Positions 1 through 5,593 of a stretch of 5,663 nt of DNA are shown here, piece after piece. Numbering within the stretch: position 1 is the first letter of the stretch; every line of letters begins with the position of its first letter. The notes below the pieces were generated by a model that made no database searches, was not told the origin of the DNA, and saw nothing but the letters and a program-made list of their open reading frames with translations. The stretch covers positions 1-5,663 of the forward strand of contig JAFAWN010000470.1 of NCBI GenBank assembly GCA_019241735.1. The letters run 5' to 3'. The position numbers and the translations under genes were made by a program. This DNA comes from Terriglobales bacterium (GTDB lineage Bacteria > Acidobacteriota > Terriglobia > Terriglobales > Acidobacteriaceae).

Positions 1-57
1 CGCGAGCTAGGACTCAAGCGCATCCTGCTGACTGTGCTCGCCCTGGCGGCAAAATGA
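1..57 (+). CDS. Possible 3' end of an upstream gene (partial)
   Basis: Reading from base 1, the frame gives RELGLKRILLTVLALAAK followed by TGA at 55-57. Another frame is open slightly longer (stop at 61-63) but yields a less protein-like sequence, and the third hits a stop at once. The peptide has a basic-hydrophobic character (KRILLTVLALAA) that would suit a C-terminal helix. With only 18 residues no family can be named. The two hairpins at 93-156 lie 35-100 nt after the stop, which fits the end of a plus-strand transcription unit. The call rests on reading-frame plausibility alone. Confidence 0.3.
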   Translation, partial: RELGLKRILLTVLALAAK

Positions 58-112
58 TGAATTGATAACTTTGAATATGACTTGCTGTTTGGCGCGAGCG
101 CGCCTGCTCGCG

Positions 113-156
113 GCCGCCCGACTGGCCCTTTAACGCCGGGCGGCTTGATCGTTTTT
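113..156 (+). terminator. Putative intrinsic terminator after the upstream plus-strand gene
   Basis: A perfect 8-bp G+C stem pairs GCCGCCCG (113-120) with CGGGCGGC (137-144), extendable by a G-U pair (112/145). The loop is 16 nt. Seven bases later there is a run of five T (152-156). The T run is only on the plus-strand side, so it would terminate transcription coming from the left and not from the minus-strand TonB-like gene that ends at 197. The long loop and the gap before the T run make it a weaker match than a textbook terminator. A second hairpin, CGCGAGC/GCTCGCG with a 6-nt loop, sits directly upstream at 93-112. Confidence 0.42.
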
Positions 157-196
157 GCGGGACTCTGCGACTCGCGCGGCCGTTAGCTTCAGCTCT

Positions 197-1951
197 TTAA
201 AATTTGCTGCGTACTGGCCGGAAGGGCACCATCACCACTGCTTCCACATCCACACCCTGACCATCTTTCGAAGCCGGATTAAAGCGCCATCGCGCCAGCG
301 CCGCCCGCGCAAACTCGTCCAGCCGATCATCAACCCCGTGCAGCACCTGCACCTCGCCGATCGTTCCATCGCGGCGAATGATTGCGTACAGCGCCACCGT
401 TCCTGCAACGTTGTGTCGCATTAATTCCGAAGGATATCCGGGGTCCACAGTCACGGTTGCGATGGGGGGCGCGAGTTCGGTCCGATTTTCTAACGAATTC
501 GTTCCCGGATTGAGTTCGGCAAAATGGATCACCCAGCTTCCGCTAGCTGAGTTCAGGTTCGGAATGTTCACCGTCATCGAATAAATCTTGCGCCCGCCAA
601 ACACTTTCTTTTCCAGGTCGCTGGCGTTGCTGTTCGTGACCTCTCCCCCCATGCCGCGGGGGTAGCTGGCCGCTGGGATGTCCGGCGCCGGAACCGCCTT
701 CGCGGAATTCACCGGAGCTGAGTTTGAATCCAAACCGGAGGTTGACCCACCTGCAGGCTTTGCGCCTACCAGAAGGCCAGCGGGGAGGCCCTTGATTCCT
801 GGTCCCACCCCTGCACCCTTCCCGTCCACAGCGATGCCCCCAGGCGTACCGGATGCTCCCGTCTTGCCGTCGGAATTGGCGCTGAAAGTTCCGCGCCGAT
901 TTCCTGCCGGCGACGCCACCGGCACGTTGGGCGCCGTAGGATGGATTCCGAGTGCAACAATGCGTCCCGCGGAATTGGAAACTGTCTCGCCGCCACTCAT
1001 CGCGGGCGACGGAGGCACCACGGTGGCCTGGCCGATGCCTTGGGCGGAGTTGGAAACTGTCTCTCGTCCACTCATCGTCGGCGACGGCGGCACTACAGTG
1101 GCTTGACCCAGTCTCATCGCACGACTTGAACCTCCCGCCGAGGTTTGCTCAGCCATTGGCAGCTTTGGGGCGGGCGCGACTACGTCCACGTGGCCGATAG
1201 TGATCTCGCCGCTCCTCGCGGACGCTACAGCGCTGAGATCAGGTGCGGGGGCAACCGCTTCGCTTCCCGGCACGCGCATAGCCCGCAGCGGTCGCGTAGT
1301 AACTTCGGGCGCGGGCGCCACCACCGGCGCGGGCAGGGCTGGCACTCGGAACTCCGGCAGCCGGCTGGTCGCCGCCAACGGCACTGCGACTTGCGCCGGC
1401 GACCACGCTACCATGTTGGGAAGCGCTAACTCTTGCTTCAGCCGCAGCTGCGGCGGAGCGACAATGGTTTGTGTGTGATTGTCCGCCTCCGGGGGCACCG
1501 AAAGTATTGCCTGCGGAGCGTACGCAGGTTCGCTTTTTTCCGTCGCGACGAGATGATTGTGACCTCCGGTATCAAGCGGCGGCAAATATTCGGACTTCTG
1601 ATAAAAGATGATGTCATGGGTTGGAGATTGTGCTTCGGGTTCGACGAGCATAGTGGGCTGTGGCGACAATCGTGTGCCGGTCCAGAGCATTGCGATCACC
1701 GCCCCATGCAGCAGCAGAGAGACCAGGAATGTTTCCCATCGAGGTTTTGAAACCACAAAAACATCCGGCCAGAAAATACCTGCGCGGGGCGTAATTCGGA
1801 TTGCTTCTCCCCGCGGCGATCGAAAAAACTCGAACAGATTGCTCAAAAAGATCTGATGTGCCGGTTGACGCTTAATCAATAACTTTGGCGGACGGGTGCG
1901 AACTGCCCCTAGATAAATCTCGCGGTCAGGCAGTGTTGTCGCCGGTTCCAT
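197..1951 (-). CDS. TonB-family energy transducer, acidobacterial type
   Basis: Predicted to couple the inner-membrane proton-motive force to outer-membrane TonB-dependent transporters. With the ATG at 1949-1951 the protein has 584 residues. Order of parts: a cytoplasmic N-terminus with KLLIKRQPAHQ (about 23-33) and FWPDVFV (60-66), signatures I recall from acidobacterial TonB proteins; one membrane helix at about 75-93 containing S78-x3-H82, matching the Ser/His pair of the TonB transmembrane motif; a proline-rich periplasmic stretch (about 95-320) with repeated VVAPAP/VVPPSP blocks and a 25-residue tandem duplication; a Gly/Ser/Ala-rich linker (about 340-430); and a C-terminal TonB domain (about 495-580) with DPGYP, GTVALYAIIRRDGTIGEV and ARWRFNPAS. 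It is much longer than E. coli TonB (239 residues), mainly through the linker. A TTG at 1976-1978 would add nine residues, but the likely -10 box at 1984-1989 puts transcription start near 1977, so I prefer the ATG. It is transcribed alone, divergent from 2047. ExbB/ExbD are not in the window and the transporter served is unknown. Confidence 0.9.
   Translation of the reverse strand: MEPATTLPDREIYLGAVRTRPPKLLIKRQPAHQIFLSNLFEFFRSPRGEAIRITPRAGIFWPDVFVVSKPRWETFLVSLLLHGAVIAMLWTGTRLSPQPTMLVEPEAQSPTHDIIFYQKSEYLPPLDTGGHNHLVATEKSEPAYAPQAILSVPPEADNHTQTIVAPPQLRLKQELALPNMVAWSPAQVAVPLAATSRLPEFRVPALPAPVVAPAPEVTTRPLRAMRVPGSEAVAPAPDLSAVASARSGEITIGHVDVVAPAPKLPMAEQTSAGGSSRAMRLGQATVVPPSPTMSGRETVSNSAQGIGQATVVPPSPAMSGGETVSNSAGRIVALGIHPTAPNVPVASPAGNRRGTFSANSDGKTGASGTPGGIAVDGKGAGVGPGIKGLPAGLLVGAKPAGGSTSGLDSNSAPVNSAKAVPAPDIPAASYPRGMGGEVTNSNASDLEKKVFGGRKIYSMTVNIPNLNSASGSWVIHFAELNPGTNSLENRTELAPPIATVTVDPGYPSELMRHNVAGTVALYAIIRRDGTIGEVQVLHGVDDRLDEFARAALARWRFNPASKDGQGVDVEAVVMVPFRPVRSKF
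959..1108 (-). repeat. Two-copy 75-bp in-frame tandem repeat inside the TonB-like gene
   Basis: Two adjacent 75-bp units (959-1033 and 1034-1108) encode 25-residue copies: GQATVVPPSPTMSG... and GQATVVPPSPAMSG..., both continuing ETVSNSA. By eye, 21 of 25 residues match and about 59 of 75 bases (79%), so the duplication is not very recent. It lies in the proline-rich periplasmic linker (residues about 282-331 from the ATG). Earlier degenerate copies of the core (VVAPAPEV, AVAPAPDL, VVAPAPKL) precede it at similar spacing, suggesting the linker grew by repeated duplication. Confidence 0.85.
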
Positions 1952-1983
1952 GGTGATTTGGGAGAGCGGAAGGTGCAACGTCG

Positions 1984-1989
1984 ATTATA
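1984..1989 (-). promoter_or_regulatory. Candidate -10 box for the TonB-like gene
   Basis: The minus strand reads TATAAT here, a perfect match to the sigma-70 -10 consensus, 32 bases upstream of the preferred ATG. A start of transcription about 7 bases downstream (near 1977) would leave a leader of about 26 nt. No good -35 hexamer is present at 16-18 bp spacing, and there is no TGn extension, so the call rests on the -10 alone. It lies in the 95-bp region between the divergent genes (1952-2046). No clear operator or palindrome was seen there, and no convincing promoter for the plus-strand gene. Confidence 0.35.
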
Positions 1990-2046
1990 ACTTGTGCCGC
2001 TTCACACCGAGGTTCGGCGTTGGGTTTTCCGTGTTTTAATACCGAT

Positions 2047-2532
2047 ATGAAACTTGCGGCAGTGCTCTCTGCAATTCTAGTGAATGGCTTAATTTGCCTG
2101 GCGCAAAATACTGCCGGCAACGCTGCCGCTCCCGGCGAGGATTACTCCCGCATGTATGCTTTTCTGCAGGAGGGCGAGTTCATACAGCTCTCTGTCGAAG
2201 AACACGGCTGGGTCACAGGGTTTATTTCCCGATACGACGACGCAAAAAGCGATCAAAATACTTTCCTTGATCAGTTTTTTAAAGAGGGAAAACTTGCCGG
2301 CAACAAGCTCACATTTACTACAGAAACGGTCCACGGCAAGTGGTTCGAATTTCAGGGAACCGTTGAGCGTGGACGGGGTAAGAATCCTGCCGACGAGGGT
2401 TATTACGTTCTTTCCGGCACGCTGATTCAACATCTGACCGCGCAGAATAAGAAGACCGGGTCGCGATCGCGCGAGGTCGCATTCCAGTCGTTTCCCCAGG
2501 ACGCCGAGCCCGGCCCTCAGAAACGAGATTAA
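2047..2532 (+). CDS. Secreted protein of unknown function, acidobacterial conserved family
   Basis: A 161-residue protein. Residues 1-20 (MKLAAVLSAILVNGLICLAQ) are a typical Sec signal peptide: a lysine, a hydrophobic core, then a likely cleavage after A19 or Q20. The Cys at 17 is preceded by Leu-Ile, which does not fit a lipobox, so a free periplasmic or secreted protein is more likely than a lipoprotein. The mature part has a conserved-looking core: QEGEFIQLSVEEHGWVTGFI (41-60), SRYDDAKSD (61-69), FLDQFFKEGKLAGNKLTFTT (73-92), VHGKWFEFQGTVERG (95-109) and a Tyr-Tyr-Val-Leu-x-Gly-Thr-Leu strand (119-126). The alternation suggests a beta-rich fold. I recall similar proteins in Acidobacteriota but no assigned function. 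The ATG has no good Shine-Dalgarno sequence; a TTG at 2020 has GAGG seven bases upstream and would add nine residues, so that start is possible. The Lys-Leu-hydrophobic start at the ATG makes the better signal peptide. Confidence 0.8.
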   Translation: MKLAAVLSAILVNGLICLAQNTAGNAAAPGEDYSRMYAFLQEGEFIQLSVEEHGWVTGFISRYDDAKSDQNTFLDQFFKEGKLAGNKLTFTTETVHGKWFEFQGTVERGRGKNPADEGYYVLSGTLIQHLTAQNKKTGSRSREVAFQSFPQDAEPGPQKRD

Positions 2533-2622
2533 ACCATCTCTCCCGCACAGCCACCTGATGGCAGCGCCCGACTGCGGCGCAGCGATGACAGAGTCCGCAT
2601 CCGCGCACTTCTTATTGGCCTC

Positions 2623-4047
2623 GTGACCTTCGCTTCGTACGCATATTTTTATCAAGGTGGCGGTTGGAACCAGAATTCGCGCTTCGATACCGTCCGCGCC
2701 ATCCTCGAGCACCGGAATCTCGCCATTGACAAGTATCACGAGAACACGGAGGACAAGGCACTGGCACGCGGCCATTACTATTCCGAAAAAGCGCCTGGCC
2801 TGGTACTACTTGCGGTGCCCGTGGCTGCGGGCGCTCGTCCCTTACTGCGATCTACGGGAATCGATCCGGATTCGCCACGCGGTTTGGTTGCCACTTCTTA
2901 TCTGGCTTGTGTTTTTTCGGTTGGGCTTCCTGCCGCCCTCGCCTGCATCTGTCTGTTTCTAATTGCCCTGGAGTTGGGGAGCTCAACCCATGCCTCCGCA
3001 TTCGGCGCATTGGGTATGGGGCTGGCAACGCCAATGTGGGCCTATGCAACGTTGTTCTGGGGGCACGCGCTGGCGGGATCGTGTTTGGTTTTCGCTTTTT
3101 TGTGTGTCCTGAAGATGCGGGGCGGCAAAACTTCGACGCATCAAATTTTCTGGGCCATTCTGGCCGGCGTCACAGCGGGGTACGCAACCGTCACCGAGTA
3201 TCCGGCTTTGCCTGCATCGGCTATGGTCGCGATTTTCGCATTAGCAACTGTGTGGCAACGTGGACCGGGCGTGCGATGGCGTGTGACCTTAGGGGTCTTT
3301 GCCGGAGCGTTGCCCTGCATCGCCGCTTTAATGGCATATCAATACTTTGCCTTCGGCTCGATGCTTCATCCCGGCTACACTTACTATCCGCCGGGAGCAT
3401 TCCCGTGGATGAAGCGCGGTTTTCTGGGCTTGACCTATCCGCGAATAGACATCGCACTGAAGCTTCTTTTCGGATGCAAACGCGGCCTGCTATTTACTGC
3501 CCCAGTAATTTTCGCCGCTCCAGTCGGATTGCGCTGGATGTGCCGACGCACCCAGACCCGTAGCGCTGCGATCACAGGTCTAGCCATCGGAGCTTATTTT
3601 TTTCTATTCAACGCTTCCTTCGCATCGTATGCCGGGGGCTGGTCGTACGGTCCGCGTTATCTCAGCCCGGGCGTCCCGCTATTTTGTCTGGGACTTGCGC
3701 CTGCGTGGCAACACGCAGGGATGGTATGGCGGCGCGTGATTGCGGCACTGGCAGTGCTCGGTTCATTTCTTGCGCTGATGGCGGTTTCTACCAACGCCCA
3801 GCCTGACCTGCTGTTTAAATGCCCGCTCCTGCAACTTTATTGGCCATCATTTTGGTCGGGCAGGCTGTCACAAAATGTCGGATCAGTGCTGACCGTGTCC
3901 GAGGTGGGCGCCAGCCGCGCTTACGGCGCGTTTAATCTGGGAGAGCTGATGAAATTGCAAGGTTTACCGAGCCTCGTTCCTTTGCTTACCTGGTGGTCTC
4001 TTATCGCAGTTGTATGGTTTCGTCTCGACCGCCGACGAATCACGTAA
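2623..4047 (+). CDS. Polytopic membrane protein, GT-C glycosyltransferase-like, function unknown
   Basis: A protein of at least 474 residues with about 11-12 hydrophobic segments by eye (for example about 58-75, 88-117, 147-165, 174-211, 220-240, 288-305, 315-335, 370-388 and 450-466). The large first extracytoplasmic loop contains GGGWNQNSRFDTVRAI (12-27), HENTEDKALARGHYYSEKAP (39-58) and acidic residues in the place where GT-C enzymes carry their catalytic acid. Further conserved-looking blocks are GGWSYGPRYLSPGVP (338-352) and GAFNLGELMKLQGLPSLVPL (435-454). I recall this pattern from poorly characterised bacterial membrane proteins sometimes annotated as family 39 glycosyltransferases; the substrate is unknown and the enzyme call is an inference. 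The GTG at 2623 cuts into the first membrane helix, and the frame stays open upstream to the TAA at 2530-2532, encoding VRIRALLIGL just before the GTG, so the true N-terminus is probably upstream. It starts 90 bp after the secreted protein gene and may be co-transcribed with it. Confidence 0.8.
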   Translation: MTFASYAYFYQGGGWNQNSRFDTVRAILEHRNLAIDKYHENTEDKALARGHYYSEKAPGLVLLAVPVAAGARPLLRSTGIDPDSPRGLVATSYLACVFSVGLPAALACICLFLIALELGSSTHASAFGALGMGLATPMWAYATLFWGHALAGSCLVFAFLCVLKMRGGKTSTHQIFWAILAGVTAGYATVTEYPALPASAMVAIFALATVWQRGPGVRWRVTLGVFAGALPCIAALMAYQYFAFGSMLHPGYTYYPPGAFPWMKRGFLGLTYPRIDIALKLLFGCKRGLLFTAPVIFAAPVGLRWMCRRTQTRSAAITGLAIGAYFFLFNASFASYAGGWSYGPRYLSPGVPLFCLGLAPAWQHAGMVWRRVIAALAVLGSFLALMAVSTNAQPDLLFKCPLLQLYWPSFWSGRLSQNVGSVLTVSEVGASRAYGAFNLGELMKLQGLPSLVPLLTWWSLIAVVWFRLDRRRIT

Positions 4048-4124
4048 TGTCCAGCTGCACAAGCGGCATGTGCGGCCACTGCATCCTGAATCGTCAGGTC
4101 CAACTGTGGCATCATGTATTGGCA
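4047..4124 (+). other. In-frame upstream extension of the sulfur-carrier gene with a cysteine motif; contains a hairpin
   Basis: The membrane protein gene ends in TAA overlapping an ATG (TAATG, 4045-4049). From that ATG an unbroken 26-codon stretch reads directly into the sulfur-carrier gene. It begins MSSCTSGMCGHCILNR, with cysteines at 4, 9 and 12 spaced C-x4-C-x2-C as in plant-type [2Fe-2S] ferredoxins, but no fourth cysteine follows. A stem of 8 bp with one G-U pair (4054-4061 with 4069-4076, 7-nt loop) lies inside it, with no T run after it. Neither this ATG nor the one at 4125 has a good Shine-Dalgarno sequence. It may be simply an untranslated spacer; the alternative is a translationally coupled longer form of the next protein. 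Confidence 0.3.
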
Positions 4125-4406
4125 ATGGCAAACATTCATATACCTACGCCGCTTCGCCAGTACACCGCCCAGCAACCCATCGTCGACGTGGAAGCCGCGA
4201 CTGTGGGTGAAGCGCTCTCTGCACTCGTCGCCAAGTATCCGGATTTGCGACGTCATCTTTACAGTGATGAAGGGAAGCTCCGGGCCTTTGTGAACGTATA
4301 CGTAAATGATGAAGACGCCCGCTATCTGCAGAAGGAGGCCACCGCCCTCAAGGACACCGACAGCATTTCCATCGTGCCATCGATTGCAGGCGGCGGGAGC
4401 GACTAA
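4125..4406 (+). CDS. MoaD/ThiS-family ubiquitin-like sulfur carrier, CysO-like
   Basis: A 93-residue beta-grasp protein that should carry sulfur as a C-terminal thiocarboxylate. Visible signatures: N-terminal strand MANIHIPTPLRQYT, a central VGEALSALVAKYPDLRRHL helix, then KLRAFVNVYVNDEDARY (about 53-69) and the C-terminal IVPSIAGGGSD. The FVNVYVNDED block and length resemble Mycobacterium tuberculosis CysO (cysteine synthesis) more than classical MoaD or ThiS, from memory; a role in molybdopterin, thiamine or tRNA thiolation cannot be excluded. The Gly-Gly is not terminal: one extra Gly or none, then Ser-Asp, depending on which pair is used. Known carriers with such tails must be trimmed by a JAMM/Mpn-type metalloprotease before adenylation. 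The ATG at 4125 starts the protein where the fold begins; longer in-frame starts exist upstream. The gene for its activating enzyme starts 8 bp after its stop, so the two are almost certainly co-transcribed. Confidence 0.88.
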   Translation: MANIHIPTPLRQYTAQQPIVDVEAATVGEALSALVAKYPDLRRHLYSDEGKLRAFVNVYVNDEDARYLQKEATALKDTDSISIVPSIAGGGSD

Positions 4407-4414
4407 ATCTTGTG

Positions 4415-5587
4415 ATGGCGACGATAACTTCAGCGGTTCCGGAAAAAGCTGCCCTCTCTAACGACGAGATACTTCGTTACTCGCGGCATCTGATCATGCC
4501 TGAGGTTGGCATGGAGGGCCAGCTTAAATTGAAGGCCGCGCGCGTTCTTTGCATTGGCGCCGGGGGCCTCGGATCGCCACTCGCCCTTTATCTGGGGGCG
4601 GCAGGGGTTGGAAACCTTGGCATTGTGGATTTCGATGTTGTCGACTATACAAATCTCCAGCGCCAGATCATTCATTCGACCGCGGACGTGGGACGCAAGA
4701 AGCTGGATTCGGCCGCCGACAAGCTGAAGTCGATCAATCCATTCCTGAATATCAGGACTTTCGACACTCGTCTGAGCAGCGAGAATGCTCTCGAGCTATT
4801 CCGCGATTTCGACATCATCGCCGATGGCACTGATAATTTCCCCACCCGTTATCTGGTGAACGATGCCTGCGTGCTGACCGGCAAGCCGAATGTATATGGA
4901 TCAATCTTTCGGTTCGAAGGCCAGGCCAGCGTGTTCGCCACCAAAGACGGCCCCTGCTACCGCTGCTTATATCCTGAACCGCCGCCGCCCGGACTGGTTC
5001 CCTCTTGCGCGGAAGGAGGGGTCCTCGGCATTCTGCCGGGACTGGTGGGCGTAATCCAGGCTACGGAGACCATTAAATTAATTTTGGGCAAGGGCGAGCC
5101 TCTTATCGGCCGACTGCTGCTGATTGACGCCTTGGCAATGAAGTTTCGCGAACTAAAGCTTCGCCGGAATCCTGAGTGTCCGGCGTGCGGCGAGAATCCA
5201 ACCATCACCGGGCTCATAGACTACGAGCAATTCTGCGGAATACGGGGCGAGGAGCAACCAGTGGAAGCAAGCGGATCTGAAATGCAGGCGGAGGAATTAA
5301 AACGCCGTCTTGATGCCGGCGACGATATTTTCGTGCTCGACGTTCGCGAGCCCCATGAGTATCAAATATGTAATCTCGGCGGTCATTTGATACCGCTGGG
5401 AGAGTTGCCTAATCGCGTGCATGAGCTGGATTCCAGCCGCGAAATCGTCGCCCACTGCCGGTCTGGGGTGCGTAGCGCCAAGGCGGTCAGCTTTCTCCAG
5501 CAGGCAGGATTCCGTAAGGTGCATAACCTTGCCGGAGGAATTCTGGCTTGGGCGGATAAGGTTGATCCGAAAATGCCGAAATATTAG
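4415..5587 (+). CDS. moeB: MoeB/MoeZ-type sulfur-carrier adenylyltransferase with C-terminal rhodanese domain
   Basis: A 390-residue E1-like enzyme that adenylates the C-terminal glycine of a sulfur carrier and passes sulfur to it. The adenylation domain (about 10-265) begins ILRYSRHLIMPEVG, then has the nucleotide-binding loop IGAGGLGSP (47-55), DFDVVDYTNLQRQ with the conserved Arg (about 72-84), GRKKLDSA (93-100), and ADGTDNFPTRYL with the catalytic Asp (136-147). Zinc ligands are CYRC (C181, C184) and CPAC (C255, C258). A conserved Cys lies in PSCAEGGVLG (C198). The rhodanese domain (about 290-388) has LDVREPHEY and an intact active-site loop CRSGVR (C348). Length and layout match MoeZ/MoeBR (M. 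tuberculosis MoeZ, 392), not E. coli MoeB (249). All key residues are present, so it should be active. GTG at 4412 directly precedes the chosen ATG; either may be used. GGGAG at 4395-4399 is rather distant as a ribosome site, so translational coupling to the carrier gene is plausible. Confidence 0.95.
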   Translation: MATITSAVPEKAALSNDEILRYSRHLIMPEVGMEGQLKLKAARVLCIGAGGLGSPLALYLGAAGVGNLGIVDFDVVDYTNLQRQIIHSTADVGRKKLDSAADKLKSINPFLNIRTFDTRLSSENALELFRDFDIIADGTDNFPTRYLVNDACVLTGKPNVYGSIFRFEGQASVFATKDGPCYRCLYPEPPPPGLVPSCAEGGVLGILPGLVGVIQATETIKLILGKGEPLIGRLLLIDALAMKFRELKLRRNPECPACGENPTITGLIDYEQFCGIRGEEQPVEASGSEMQAEELKRRLDAGDDIFVLDVREPHEYQICNLGGHLIPLGELPNRVHELDSSREIVAHCRSGVRSAKAVSFLQQAGFRKVHNLAGGILAWADKVDPKMPKY

Positions 5588-5593
5588 CTCCGG

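Noticed and set aside
678..1106. Plus-strand open frame of 142 codons antisense to the TonB-like gene
   Set aside because: It lies fully opposite the proline-rich and repeat region; G+C-rich repetitive coding sequence often leaves the opposite strand open. Its peptide shows no family signature and no ribosome site.
1976..1978. TTG as the start of the TonB-like protein
   Set aside because: No Shine-Dalgarno sequence, and it coincides with the transcription start expected from the TATAAT at 1984-1989; the ATG at 1949-1951 is simpler. Not excluded.
2095..2100. Lipobox at Cys17 of the secreted protein
   Set aside because: The residues before the Cys are Gly-Leu-Ile; a lipobox needs a small residue (Gly, Ala or Ser) directly before it.
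2558..2626. Mini-ORF of 22 codons (MAAPDCGAAMTES...) before the membrane protein gene
   Set aside because: No ribosome site and no recognisable peptide. Kept only as a possible clue to the start problem, not as a gene.
2089..2775. Minus-strand open frame of 228 codons
   Set aside because: It is antisense to the secreted-protein gene and the start of the membrane gene, both of which have clear protein signatures. No recognisable domain in the translation.
2907..3563. Plus-strand open frame of 218 codons inside the membrane protein gene
   Set aside because: Out-of-frame shadow; rich in Arg, Ser and Cys with no membrane or domain pattern, while the overlapping frame has well-formed helices.
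4048..4124. Riboswitch or molybdenum-cofactor element before the sulfur carrier
   Set aside because: Only 77 bases with one short hairpin and no T run; too small for a known riboswitch class and no conserved core recognised.
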